A stretch of 64,000 nucleotides of DNA, from positions 806,001 through 870,000 of the forward strand of contig LJSH01000001.1 in the NCBI GenBank assembly GCA_001314625.1, written 5' to 3'. This document shows, piece after piece, positions 36,123 to 45,737 of this stretch. Every line of letters starts with the position of its first letter. Position 1 is the stretch's first letter. A program made the position numbers and the translations under genes. Source of the stretch: Oceanicaulis sp. HLUCCA04. GTDB taxonomy: Bacteria > Pseudomonadota > Alphaproteobacteria > Caulobacterales > Maricaulaceae. Below the pieces are notes generated by a model. It saw nothing but the letters and a program-made list of their open reading frames with translations. It was not told the origin of the DNA and made no database searches.

Positions 36123-36760
36123 GCCGGTTTGTGCATCAGGGTGATATCCTTGGCCGGAATGGTGCAGGCCCAACCATGCTCATGGGCCAGCCAGCGCATC
36201 GTCTCCTCGCGGTAGAACACCACATGTGTGGGATCCAGGCGGTAATACCAGTTCGCGAACCGCGCGTCATCGATGTGAAAGCAGGTCATCACGGCCAGCC
36301 AGCCCCCCGGTTTGAGCAGGCCGTCAAGGCGAGCAAACTCGCGTGCCGGATCATGAAAATGTTCGGCGACTTCCGTACATGTGACGAAATCATAGGTCCG
36401 CTCCAGCACCGTGCGGTCTGGCGCGTAGAACGGGTCAAAAAGCGCTACCGAATGGCCGGCCTCCTCCAGCATGGCCGCCAGTGCCGGCCCTGGACCGCAA
36501 CCGTAATCCAGCCCTTCGCACCCCGCTTGGAGTCGGTCCAGCAAAGGCTCGGACACGCGCGACAGAAAGCGCCGGTAGCCAGCATCGGCTAGATCATTTT
36601 CATGCCGGTCATACTGGGTCCTCTCCGCATCGGCCGACGGAAAGCTGCACGGATCGAGGAAACGGGCCCCGCATGTGCCGCACCGAAAATAGTTGCGTTC
36701 GCCATCGGCGAAAAAGGCGTCGGCACCGGGAGTGCGGCAAACAATGCACGGCAAACCCAT
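36119..36760 (-). CDS. Zinc-ribbon SAM-dependent methyltransferase
   Basis: The ATG at 36760 follows GGCGGGG and is chosen over two upstream Met. The protein (213 residues) starts with CIVC and CGTC pairs (zinc-ribbon-like), then a class I methyltransferase domain with LDYGCGPGPALAAML, FDPFYAP, and TCTEVAEHFHDP. Such two-part proteins are common among methyltransferases of sugar or small-molecule pathways. The gene is coupled to the Hen1-like gene by a 4-base overlap. Confidence 0.82.
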   Translation of the reverse strand: MGLPCIVCRTPGADAFFADGERNYFRCGTCGARFLDPCSFPSADAERTQYDRHENDLADAGYRRFLSRVSEPLLDRLQAGCEGLDYGCGPGPALAAMLEEAGHSVALFDPFYAPDRTVLERTYDFVTCTEVAEHFHDPAREFARLDGLLKPGGWLAVMTCFHIDDARFANWYYRLDPTHVVFYREETMRWLAHEHGWACTIPAKDITLMHKPA

Positions 36761-36974
36761 GATCCCCGCCTTTCCGAGATGCCCTGACATAACACACCCA
36801 AAGCCACCATTCACATTCAGTATTTGTCGCAAGGGCCAGAGAGTATTACTGTGATTTGCCTTGAAGCCACCATGCCGGTCAGACTGGTCTTGTTAAAGAC
36901 GGCCAGACCCGCCGTATAAGGGAAAGCGCGCTGAACGCTGCGAGTAACATCCACGGCGGCATGCGCCTCAAACC

Positions 36975-38936
36975 ATGCGCTTCGACGGCGCTGACGAAAG
37001 GCGCGTGCAGGTGATTTTCAATGAACTAGACCAGGTCTTTGACTGGCCCCGGCCGGTCAAGCGGGCGATCCTCACGATTGTCGACACCATATTCATTGCG
37101 GCCAGCTTTCTGGCAGCAATGGTGCTGCGTCTCGATAGCCTGCACTGGGTTGTTGCCCCCCAAATCTGGGTCGCGCTGGCCATTACCATACCGGCAACGC
37201 TGCTGATCTTCGACCGGGTAGGTATATACCGCAGCGTGGTGCGCTTTATTGGCATCGACTCGCTCAAAGCCATCGGCCTGGGCGTTGTGCTGTCCGCACT
37301 TTTCATTCTGACGGCGAGCCATTTCTTTCAGCTTGATGTCCCGAGGGCCGTTCCGTTCATCTACGCCTTGATGCTGTTTGTGATGGTCGGCGGCGCACGT
37401 TTCCTGGTGCGCTCCATCTTCCTGCAGCGCCAATCCTTGCAAAAATCGCGGGTCATCATTTATGGCGCGGGCATGTGCGGCCGCCAGGTCCTCGTCTCGC
37501 TGCAGCAGGCATCAGACTATCTGCCGGTCGCCTTTGTGGACGACGCGCCCGATTTGCAAGGCGCGCATGTCGGCGGGCTTGAGGTTCACGCCTCCCACGA
37601 TATCCCGCGGCTGATGGCATCCACCGGTGCCAAAATGATCTTGCTGGCCATACCCAGTGCGACGCTCGGCCAGCGAAAGCGGATACTGGCAAATCTCGAA
37701 AAACTGCCTGTGCGCGTCCAGACCATACCGGACATGCGCGACATCGTGGCCGGACGGGCAAGCGTGAATGAAATCCAGCAGGTGGCCGCCGACGATCTGC
37801 TGGGGCGCGATCCCGTACCGCCCGATCCAGCCCTGATCGGCGCGAACATTACCGGCAAGGTGGTCATGGTAACGGGTGCAGGCGGCTCGATCGGTTCCGA
37901 GCTCTGCCGCCAGATCGTCCGGCACAAGCCCAGCCAGCTCGTCCTCATCGAGCAGTCCGAAATAGCCTTGTATGGCATCGAACGCGAGCTGGAGGCGATG
38001 GCCTCCAAGGAGGGGCTGTCGGTCACGATCACGCCGCTGCTCGGATCCGTCCAGCATGAAGGCCGGATGGGCGCTGTGCTGTCACGTCTTGGCGTCAACA
38101 CCATCTTCCACGCGGCCGCCTACAAGCACGTGCATCTGGTGGAAGAAAACGTTGTTGAAGGCCTGCGCAACAACACGTTCGGCACCTTGACCATGGCACG
38201 GTGCGCCATCCGTGCAGGCGTCGGCATGTTTGTTCTGGTTTCTACCGACAAGGCCGTCCGCCCGACAAACATCATGGGCGCGAGCAAGAGGATCGCCGAA
38301 CTGATCTGCCAGTCGCTGGCTGCAGAACAGTCGGGCACGCGGTTTTGTATGGTCCGCTTCGGCAATGTCCTGGAATCGTCTGGCTCCGTGGTTCCGCTGT
38401 TCCGGCGCCAGATAGCCGCCGGTGGCCCCATAACCGTAACGCACCGCGATGTGACCCGCTATTTCATGACGATCCCCGAAGCCGCCCAGCTGGTCATTCA
38501 GGCCAGTGCGCTGGCACGCGGCGGTGACGTCTTCGTGCTGGATATGGGAGAACCGGTAAAAGTTCTCGATCTCGCCCGGCGCATTGTGCGGCTATCGGGC
38601 CTGAGACCGTTTGTGGCCGGAGAACCTGGCGCGGAGTCCGGTGATATCGAGATCGTCTTCAGCAAGCTGCGGCCGGGCGAAAAGCTCTATGAAGAGCTGC
38701 TGATTTCCGATCACGCACGCCCTACCCGGCATCCCAGGATCCTGACCGAAGCGGTTACATCCATGGCCTGGGACGAGCTTGAGGTCATGCTCGATCGCCT
38801 GAGGGAGGCGTGCGATCAATATAATGTCACCAATATTCGCAACATACTGGTGAACGCACCGGCGGAGTACTCTCCCGACCCGCGCATAGCAGACCTTCTG
38901 TGGCGCCTGGCCGCCAGGGATGCGGCGGCTGAATAG
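36975..38936 (+). CDS. Polysaccharide biosynthesis protein, PglF/CapD-type UDP-sugar 4,6-dehydratase
   Basis: This 653-residue protein has four N-terminal membrane helices (about 35-140), a first Rossmann fold (VIIYGAGMCGRQV, about 157), and a C-terminal SDR domain with VTGAGGSIGSELCRQIV (about 298). The Thr-Asp-Lys catalytic triad of PglF-type dehydratases is visible as STDKAV (about 422). It should convert UDP-GlcNAc to a 4-keto-6-deoxy sugar. It opens the polysaccharide region. Confidence 0.93.
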   Translation: MRFDGADERRVQVIFNELDQVFDWPRPVKRAILTIVDTIFIAASFLAAMVLRLDSLHWVVAPQIWVALAITIPATLLIFDRVGIYRSVVRFIGIDSLKAIGLGVVLSALFILTASHFFQLDVPRAVPFIYALMLFVMVGGARFLVRSIFLQRQSLQKSRVIIYGAGMCGRQVLVSLQQASDYLPVAFVDDAPDLQGAHVGGLEVHASHDIPRLMASTGAKMILLAIPSATLGQRKRILANLEKLPVRVQTIPDMRDIVAGRASVNEIQQVAADDLLGRDPVPPDPALIGANITGKVVMVTGAGGSIGSELCRQIVRHKPSQLVLIEQSEIALYGIERELEAMASKEGLSVTITPLLGSVQHEGRMGAVLSRLGVNTIFHAAAYKHVHLVEENVVEGLRNNTFGTLTMARCAIRAGVGMFVLVSTDKAVRPTNIMGASKRIAELICQSLAAEQSGTRFCMVRFGNVLESSGSVVPLFRRQIAAGGPITVTHRDVTRYFMTIPEAAQLVIQASALARGGDVFVLDMGEPVKVLDLARRIVRLSGLRPFVAGEPGAESGDIEIVFSKLRPGEKLYEELLISDHARPTRHPRILTEAVTSMAWDELEVMLDRLREACDQYNVTNIRNILVNAPAEYSPDPRIADLLWRLAARDAAAE

Positions 38937-38942
38937 GGAACG

Positions 38943-38970
38943 CGTCTTCACTCAGGGCAGACGCGCTCCG
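38943..38970 (+). other. Hairpin between the dehydratase gene and cysD
   Basis: CGCGTCT and AGACGCG form a 7-bp stem around an 11-base loop, just after the dehydratase stop. No T run follows, so it is an uncertain terminator or attenuator. Confidence 0.35.
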
Positions 38971-39038
38971 GCAGTGTTGACTATGTCGACTGAATGGTCT
39001 GTACACCTGACTTAACCGCAAGAACCGACAGGCCGTCC

Positions 39039-40010
39039 ATGTCCGACATAAAAGCAGCTCTTGAAAACTATGCCGGACGCTTTTCGGGGGCCGCTCACCC
39101 CCGCTCGCGGCCGTTGTCACCGCATCTCAAGGCCTTGGAAGCAGAATCCATTCACATCATGAGGGAGGTCGCAGCGGAGTTTGAGCGTCCGGTCATGCTC
39201 TATTCGATCGGCAAGGATTCAGCGGTCATGCTGCATCTGGCGCTGAAGGCCTTCTACCCGTCTCGTCCCCCCTTCCCGCTCCAGCATGTCGATACCGGCT
39301 GGAAGTTCCGCGACATGATCACCTACCGCGATACCCTGGCCAAGGCGCTGGGACTGGAATTGCGCGTGGAGATGAACGAAGAGGGCGTGAAGCGTGGCAT
39401 CAACCCGTTCGACAGCGGCTCCAACCTTCATACCCAGGTGATGAAAACCGAAGCGCTGCGCAACGCGATGAACCGCCATCGCTATGACGCAGCATTTGGC
39501 GGGGCGCGGCGCGATGAGGAAAAGTCGCGCGCAAAGGAACGTATTTTCTCATTCCGCGACGCCCACCATGCCTGGGATCCGCGCAATCAGCGCCCGGAAC
39601 TGTGGCGCACGTTCAACACGCGCATCAAGGCCGGTGAGTCCATCCGCGTTTTCCCGCTCTCCAACTGGACCGAGCTGGATATCTGGCAATACATTCTGGA
39701 GGACGATATCCCGATTGTGCCGCTGTATCTGGCCGCAGACCGCCCCGTGGTGGAGCGTGACGGGACGCTGCTCATGGTCGATGATGACCGCTTCCGGCTT
39801 CACGCCGGCGAGACGCCGCAAATCCGCCGGATCCGGTTTCGTACACTTGGGTGTTATCCCTTGACCGGGGCCATCGAGTCCGACGCTGCTTCGCTGGAAG
39901 ACATCGTACTGGAAATGCTGACCGCGCGAACGTCAGAGCGCTCCGGGCGCCTTATCGACCACGACGAATCCGGCTCAATGGAAAAGAAAAAGCGTGAGGG
40001 ATATTTCTGA
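39039..40010 (+). CDS. cysD: Sulfate adenylyltransferase small subunit CysD
   Basis: This 323-residue PP-loop enzyme has [14 protein letters not shown] (about residue 53), [31 protein letters not shown] and [15 protein letters not shown]. With CysN it makes APS from sulfate and ATP. It starts a two-gene unit with the cysNC fusion gene. The usual sulfite-producing genes (cysH, cysIJ) are absent, and sulfotransferase genes follow instead. Confidence 0.96.
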   Translation: MSDIKAALENYAGRFSGAAHPRSRPLSPHLKALEAESIHIMREVAAEFERPVMLYSIGKDSAVMLHLALKAFYPSRPPFPLQHVDTGWKFRDMITYRDTLAKALGLELRVEMNEEGVKRGINPFDSGSNLHTQVMKTEALRNAMNRHRYDAAFGGARRDEEKSRAKERIFSFRDAHHAWDPRNQRPELWRTFNTRIKAGESIRVFPLSNWTELDIWQYILEDDIPIVPLYLAADRPVVERDGTLLMVDDDRFRLHAGETPQIRRIRFRTLGCYPLTGAIESDAASLEDIVLEMLTARTSERSGRLIDHDESGSMEKKKREGYF

Positions 40011-40011
40011 T

Positions 40012-41913
40012 ATGGCCGAGGGGGACGCACGCAGCGCCGTGCTGAGCCGGCTCACGCGAGCGGGCGACAAGGGGGTTTTACGCTTCATCACCTGTGGGTC
40101 CGTTGATGACGGCAAGTCGACGTTGATCGGGCGGCTGCTCTACGATTCCAAGCTACTGTTCGAAGATCAGATCGCGACGCTGCAGCGTGACTCCAAAAAG
40201 CACGGCACGACCGGCGAGAACACGATGGATTTCGCGCTCCTGCTCGACGGGCTGGAAGCCGAGCGCGAACAAGGCATCACCATCGATGTCGCCTACCGTT
40301 TCTTCAACACCGAGAAGCGCAAGTTCGTCGTCGCCGACACACCCGGCCACGAGCAATACACCCGCAACATGGCGACCGGCGCGTCTACGGCCGACCTGGC
40401 GATCATTCTGGTCGATGCCCGCAAAGGCGTGCTGACGCAGACCCGCCGCCACACCTATATCGCCAACATGATGGGGATCCGCCACGCGGTGCTTGCCGTC
40501 AACAAGATGGACGTTGCCGAGTATTCAAGATCGCGCTTCCACGAGATCGTCTCCGACTATCTGCGTGTTGCCGAGACGCTGGGCTTTGATTCCATCACGC
40601 CGATACCGATCTCGGCGCTGCATGGCGACAATATCTTCGCCCCGTCAAAAGCCATGAGCTGGCATGATGGCCCCACCCTGCTGGCCCACCTGGAGAGCGT
40701 GGAAACCGCAACCGAGGAAGTGGCCAGCCGGCCCTTCCGCATGCCGGTCCAGTGGGTCAACCGGCCCAATCTCGATTTTCGCGGCTTCTCTGGTGCCGTA
40801 ACATCGGGCCGCATCGCGGCCGGTGACGAAATCGTCGCGGCCCTGAGCGGCAAGACAGCCAATGTCGCGCGCATTGTGACCGCTGATGGAGACCAGCCTG
40901 AGGCGGTGGCAGGAGACGCGGTCACTATCGTGCTCGACCGGGATATTGACGTGTCGCGCGGCGACGTTCTCGCCGATCCGAAGGCGCGCCCGGAAGTCTC
41001 CGGCCAATTCGCGGCCGAGCTGTTGTGGATGGCCGAGGAGGAAATGCTCCCGGGCCGTTCCTACCTGCTCAAGGCGGGCGGACAGGCAACCCCCGCCTCG
41101 GTCACGACACTCAAGCACAAGCTGAATGTGAACACGTTCGAAAAAGAGCCTGGCACCAGCCTGAAGCTCAACGAGATCGGCGTTTGCACCCTGGCAGCCT
41201 CGCGCGCCGTCGCTTTCGACCCCTATGCTGACCAGCGCGATACCGGCTCCTTCATTCTGGTGGACCGCTTCACCAATCAGACTGTCGCTGCAGGCATGAT
41301 CGAGTTTGGCCTGCGCCGGGCCAGCAATGTCCACACCCACGCGATGGATGTCGACAAGTCCCGCCGCTCCGTCATGAAGGGGCAAAAGCCCGGCGTGCTC
41401 TGGTTTACCGGCCTGTCAGGAGCCGGCAAATCGACCATCGCCAACCTGGTCGAACGCAAGCTCGCCGAGGCAGGGCGGCATACCTATTCGCTGGACGGCG
41501 ATAATGTGCGCCACGGGCTGAACCGCGATCTGGGCTTCACCGATGCCGACCGGGTGGAGAATATCCGCCGGATCGGTGAGGTGGCGCGCCTGTTTGTCGA
41601 TGCCGGCCTGATCGTGACCTGCTCATTCATCTCGCCCTTCCGCGCGGAGCGCCAGATGGTGCGCGACATGCTCGACGACGGCAGCTTCATCGAAGTGTTC
41701 GTCGATGCCCCTCTGGAGCTGTGCATACAGCGCGACCCGAAAGGCCTCTACAAGAAGGCACAGGCGGGCGAGATCAAGAACTTCACAGGCTTTGACAGTC
41801 CCTATGAAACGCCGGAGGCGCCTGAGCTGCACCTGCGCACCGGGGAAATGTCCGCCGATGAGGCCGCCGAACAGGTGATCGAACAGCTGATCCGGCAAGG
41901 GTTGATCGGGTAA
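40012..41913 (+). CDS. cysNC: Bifunctional sulfate adenylyltransferase large subunit / APS kinase (CysN-CysC)
   Basis: This 633-residue fusion has a CysN GTPase domain at the N-terminus (GSVDDGKSTLIGRLL, DTPGHEQYTRN, NKMD), two beta-barrel domains, and an APS kinase domain from about residue 455 (LWFTGLSGAGKSTIA, then SLDGDNVRHGLN). The ATG at 40012 is preferred over the GTG at 39994, which overlaps cysD. It makes APS and phosphorylates it to PAPS, the donor for sulfotransferases. Three sulfotransferase genes follow on the opposite strand. Confidence 0.95.
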   Translation: MAEGDARSAVLSRLTRAGDKGVLRFITCGSVDDGKSTLIGRLLYDSKLLFEDQIATLQRDSKKHGTTGENTMDFALLLDGLEAEREQGITIDVAYRFFNTEKRKFVVADTPGHEQYTRNMATGASTADLAIILVDARKGVLTQTRRHTYIANMMGIRHAVLAVNKMDVAEYSRSRFHEIVSDYLRVAETLGFDSITPIPISALHGDNIFAPSKAMSWHDGPTLLAHLESVETATEEVASRPFRMPVQWVNRPNLDFRGFSGAVTSGRIAAGDEIVAALSGKTANVARIVTADGDQPEAVAGDAVTIVLDRDIDVSRGDVLADPKARPEVSGQFAAELLWMAEEEMLPGRSYLLKAGGQATPASVTTLKHKLNVNTFEKEPGTSLKLNEIGVCTLAASRAVAFDPYADQRDTGSFILVDRFTNQTVAAGMIEFGLRRASNVHTHAMDVDKSRRSVMKGQKPGVLWFTGLSGAGKSTIANLVERKLAEAGRHTYSLDGDNVRHGLNRDLGFTDADRVENIRRIGEVARLFVDAGLIVTCSFISPFRAERQMVRDMLDDGSFIEVFVDAPLELCIQRDPKGLYKKAQAGEIKNFTGFDSPYETPEAPELHLRTGEMSADEAAEQVIEQLIRQGLIG

Positions 41914-41926
41914 GGGGGGATTGCGA

Positions 41927-42769
41927 TCATCTCGGCGTGATGATGGGAAGGTCAATCCTGAAGGCGGCATTCAACCGTTCAACCGCTGCTCTCAAATCCG
42001 CATTCTTATTCAGAAAGTGGCGCTCCTCATCGGTAAGCTCGGCGCGCGCCGGCTTACCAGTGACATTTAGCGTGGAGTTCCGGTTTCCGGTATTCGCGAC
42101 AGCTTGCGCGGCGGCTTCCCGCGCCTCATCACCAAAAAGCGGCCGGTAGACACGGTCAAATAACCAGTCTTCGTGAGATACAGAATCGATAAACGCATTG
42201 AGATGGAGCAGATGGATGTGCCATCCACCGCCCTTTTTGTCGTTCCACGTCTTGAACTTCACAATGGACCGCAGGAGAGGCAACAGGCGCTCAACGTACT
42301 CCTCAACATCTTTCCTCCACCCCCGGCTGTGAAGCGAAAGAAAGTTCTGATCCAAATTGCGGATACAAAAAAAGAAATAACGCTCATTCTCAAATCCACC
42401 GTAGAGCTCATGCATGAGCCGCCAGCGCTTCTCTATCTGCGGCGTCTTGAAGCCCACCACCTGCGTCGGTGTGAGGGCATTGAAATTGAACGGCAATTGC
42501 GGACTCTTTGCATACATGCCCGTGAGCGTTAGCGCAACGCGATGTGGTGTGAAGTTCTTCGAGCGGCCACGCCCCCTCAAGGTTCGCCGCTCCTCTTCTT
42601 CAGCATGATAAGCTGACATTTCGTTCAGGACGCGCTTCACATTAGGCAAGGCGTAATGACCGACCTCGCCGAAGAGCTGCGCATCAGGGTGCGAGGATAC
42701 AAGGTCAGCAAAATTGCGCGTCCCGCTTCGGGGGCTGCCACCAATGATACAGAGTTTGGGGTCGTTCAA
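41927..42769 (-). CDS. Sulfotransferase family protein
   Basis: This 280-residue protein carries the PAPS 5'-phosphosulfate loop GGSPRSGTR (residues 10-18) followed by HPDAQLFGEVGHY. The TTG at 42769 is the preferred start: it lies 7 bases after GGAGG and overlaps the preceding stop (TTGA). A longer ATG frame would overlap that gene by 73 bases. It is a tandem paralogue of the next gene, with similar layout. Substrate is likely a glycan by context. Confidence 0.8.
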   Translation of the reverse strand: MNDPKLCIIGGSPRSGTRNFADLVSSHPDAQLFGEVGHYALPNVKRVLNEMSAYHAEEEERRTLRGRGRSKNFTPHRVALTLTGMYAKSPQLPFNFNALTPTQVVGFKTPQIEKRWRLMHELYGGFENERYFFFCIRNLDQNFLSLHSRGWRKDVEEYVERLLPLLRSIVKFKTWNDKKGGGWHIHLLHLNAFIDSVSHEDWLFDRVYRPLFGDEAREAAAQAVANTGNRNSTLNVTGKPARAELTDEERHFLNKNADLRAAVERLNAAFRIDLPIITPR

Positions 42770-43572
42770 CTGAATGCCTCCAATGTATTGAAGCCCTGGC
42801 CTGGATAAATTTCCGCGAGCTTCCCGAGCAGCTGCCAAAGCTCAGCATCTTGCAGGCAGTAGTTCCAGTCAGATTCGGCAAAGACGACTTCACGTGGTTT
42901 TCCAGTGGCTCGCGCCGTTGAGTTGCGGTTCGTGGTGTTTTGAAAGAATTGCATGGCATCGCGTGCAGAAACAATAACATTGAGCGGTTGGAAAATCTTC
43001 TGCTGGATCCATTCGCCTTTTTCATCTGCAGACAAAAACTGGTCGAGGCTCACTATATTTATATCCCATTCTTTGATGACACTTTCACTTCTTGACATTT
43101 CAATCAGAGATCGCAATGAGCGCTTGTAGAATCGAACAAAACTTTCTATTTCCATCTTCCAACCGAGCGTTTTTAAAGAAAGAAATACATCGCGAAAGTC
43201 TCGATTGCAAAATAAGAATACCTTTTTCGTACTATTTGAGCTAAAAATATCCGCGATTTGATCAAAATACCACTCAGACCTTGGCGTTTTAAATCCGACG
43301 ACTGACCCACTGCCCTTCAACTGAATATTTTTGGGGTATTTCGCATATAAGGCGCTTGTTGCGACCGCCAGCTGGACATCAAGACGGGCGTTAAGTTCGC
43401 CACCATGCTTGGCATGAAAGGATCGAAGTCGTTTGACTGCTCTGCGAATTTTGACGAAGGAGTGCCTGCCGATCTCACCGGATATCTGAATATCCGGATG
43501 CTGATTTAGGATATCTGTGAACTGCCGCGTTCCACTGCGCTGGTATCCGCCCACAACACATACAGTAATCAT
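42766..43572 (-). CDS. Sulfotransferase family protein (AT-rich paralogue)
   Basis: The ATG at 43572 (MITVCVVGG) follows GGGGTTT and gives 268 residues. The phosphosulfate loop is GGYQRSGTR (8-16), followed by HPDIQISGEIGRH. The C-terminal part contains TNRNSTARATGKPREV, nearly the same as TGNRNSTLNVTGKP in the tandem neighbour, so the pair shares descent. The nucleotide composition is much more AT-rich than the neighbour, suggesting separate arrival rather than recent duplication. Confidence 0.8.
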   Translation of the reverse strand: MITVCVVGGYQRSGTRQFTDILNQHPDIQISGEIGRHSFVKIRRAVKRLRSFHAKHGGELNARLDVQLAVATSALYAKYPKNIQLKGSGSVVGFKTPRSEWYFDQIADIFSSNSTKKVFLFCNRDFRDVFLSLKTLGWKMEIESFVRFYKRSLRSLIEMSRSESVIKEWDINIVSLDQFLSADEKGEWIQQKIFQPLNVIVSARDAMQFFQNTTNRNSTARATGKPREVVFAESDWNYCLQDAELWQLLGKLAEIYPGQGFNTLEAFS

Positions 43573-43697
43573 AAGAAACCCCACACCCCAGCAAACTCGC
43601 CATCGTATAAATTTTTCATCATCACTTAGAATTTGGGATAAATAACTGGGCATATGTCAGGTCAAGGGACCCAATACGTTGCGGTAACATAGATTGG

Positions 43698-45467
43698 TCA
43701 AGCCGGCAGAGGTTGGCTATTCGCCGACAGGGCTTTTAGCCGTTCCGCTTCCGGCAGGCTGGCAAACTCGTCCGAGGACAGGATATCAAAGTCCTTGGCA
43801 ATCATGCCCACAAGCTTACGGTATTCCTCACTGCGCTGATCGCTTACGTAGGTCGCGATTTTCCCGCCATCTTCAAACTCAAGCAACGACCAGGAATGGG
43901 TTAGAAGATTGAGGAATTTACGCTTCTCGCCATTTTGGTCATGCAGAGCGTACTTACGATAAAGTGCTTTTACATTATGCGCCCCGTCGCGCTTCATCGG
44001 GAAAGCAAACGACGCAAAAACATCCTCGTCCCGTTGCTCCTCGGTTAGTGGAATTTCGATGACACCATTGGACCAGCGGTATGGACCATCAACGCTGGGT
44101 GGCTGCGCGCCACGCCTCATGGTAGCAGATTTATGACTAGCGTTGAATGACAGCTTCAACCCGGCGTCCGCCATCGCCTCGATCGTAGCGCCGCTCCAGC
44201 GGAATGATCCCGCCCTGTAGGCGAGCGTCGTCCTGCCGGTCAGTTCGGCGAGCCTGTCCGCGAAGTGTTTCAGGACGAAATGGGCGCGGCCTCTGTCAAA
44301 CTCGTTCATCTGGGAGGGTTCAGATGGCAGGCCGTGGCGCACCCAGAACGTGTCAGGCAGAATTTCCGGGTGAGCATGTAGCTGCACATCCTCTCCGGCA
44401 TCGCCAAGATAGCGAGCCACTTCCGCAATCGGTTCGCCAAAAAGCTCCTCCTCGCACATATCGAGGAAGAAGACATGGCGGGCGCCGAATTCCTTGCCGA
44501 TGGCAGCCATCTCCCGGATGCCTGCCTGGCCCTTGGGATGTTCTCCCCAGATCAGCTTGTTGACATGGCGGTTTTTCGCCCTGTACCGCATCGCCTCGGT
44601 ATCAACCGTAAGAAACGCCAACCGCTTGCCCAGCCGTCTGATGTGGGGGGCAGCAGGATGCTCTGCCTGAGCCTTGATTGCCGGCGCAGGCGCATATCGG
44701 CGAAACGTCGACCACCTGCCGGAATCTACAATGCCTCGGGCCTCCAGGGCGCGCACGCCATCGGCCAGCGCCTTGCCAGCAGATTCCTTCTCCGCCTCCG
44801 TCAGACTGACCTTGTGGACGGTCTCCGTAAGCTTGGTGCGAACGTAGGGCACTTCATCAAACGCAAACGCCTCGATTTGAAGAAACCCGGACAGGCGCTC
44901 CAGCAATTCGTTGCGGCTCTGTTGCAGTTCCTCAAGGGCATAGGTGAAGAAGCGTTTGCCGGGAAACGCTGCCTCAAAGCGCTGAAGCTGGAGATTGTAG
45001 TCGGAATAGGCCGTCGCCTGTTCGAGAAATCTGGCGCGGGCCTCAGGGTTTTCCGGGTCCACATAGCCCTTGCCGGCATTGTGAACGAAGTGGCTTTCAA
45101 TCCGCTCGATGGGATCGCGCATCGCGTAGATGAACGTGAAATCCAGCCCAGAGCGCCGCATACGCTCCGGAACCTTTTTAATAAATGGGTATTTGGTGTA
45201 GTGCGTGGACGATTCGAGCCCAAACTGGTGGGCCGCAGGATCAAACCGGGACCAGCCCGACAAGTACCAGTCGAGCCCCTTTTTCCAGTTCTCATCGCTC
45301 GAAAAGAAGTGAGGGTCATGAGCTTTGTCGTGCGCACAAAGCTGTGGATGTTGCGAGAGGTAGCGCAGCATCGCCCGGGTACCACAACGCATACCACCTA
45401 TCATAACCAGAAGCTTGGCCGGCAGAACCGGCTTTATTGATTGCGGATCGACCGGCTTGTCATTCAT
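43698..45467 (-). CDS. Fusion of sulfotransferase and polysaccharide-deacetylase-like domains
   Basis: Start at 45467 (GAGGTC upstream) gives 589 residues. The N-terminal sulfotransferase (about 15-270) has the PAPS loop IGGMRCGTR (23-31), LESSTHYTKYP and the 3'-phosphate block YAMRDPIERIESHF. The C-terminal domain (about 280-560) looks like a divergent NodB-type deacetylase: TVDTEA (about 287), QLHAHPE (about 363) and YRAGSFRWS (about 418) sit where the metal-binding Asp, His-x-His and the Arg-x-Gly block are expected. Substrate is unknown, but an amino-sugar polymer could be deacetylated and sulfated by one protein. Confidence 0.78.
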   Translation of the reverse strand: MNDKPVDPQSIKPVLPAKLLVMIGGMRCGTRAMLRYLSQHPQLCAHDKAHDPHFFSSDENWKKGLDWYLSGWSRFDPAAHQFGLESSTHYTKYPFIKKVPERMRRSGLDFTFIYAMRDPIERIESHFVHNAGKGYVDPENPEARARFLEQATAYSDYNLQLQRFEAAFPGKRFFTYALEELQQSRNELLERLSGFLQIEAFAFDEVPYVRTKLTETVHKVSLTEAEKESAGKALADGVRALEARGIVDSGRWSTFRRYAPAPAIKAQAEHPAAPHIRRLGKRLAFLTVDTEAMRYRAKNRHVNKLIWGEHPKGQAGIREMAAIGKEFGARHVFFLDMCEEELFGEPIAEVARYLGDAGEDVQLHAHPEILPDTFWVRHGLPSEPSQMNEFDRGRAHFVLKHFADRLAELTGRTTLAYRAGSFRWSGATIEAMADAGLKLSFNASHKSATMRRGAQPPSVDGPYRWSNGVIEIPLTEEQRDEDVFASFAFPMKRDGAHNVKALYRKYALHDQNGEKRKFLNLLTHSWSLLEFEDGGKIATYVSDQRSEEYRKLVGMIAKDFDILSSDEFASLPEAERLKALSANSQPLPA

Positions 45468-45737
45468 GGATTTGACCTCGGCAAATATCCGAAACGAGAT
45501 GACGCCGCACCAGCGCCCGAACAAACCAAACCAAACCAGCGCGAGGTCATAACAAAATTTTATCCAATCCTAAGCCCTTAAGATCCTTGTGAACAATAAT
45601 TCCTATCAAAAGCCAAGCCGCTAACATGCAAAGGCTTGCTTCCCTTGCTTACTTCTTTGCAATTTAGAGGCAATTTTGAATCATTACTTCACATGGAGCT
45701 TCGGAAAAATACATTTAGCTTCTGGATCGGCCTTTGC
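45468..45737. other. AT-rich intergenic region
   Basis: This 270-base gap is clearly AT-rich. No credible ORF or hairpin terminator was found. It probably holds the promoter of the sulfotransferase genes, which run leftward. Confidence 0.5.
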
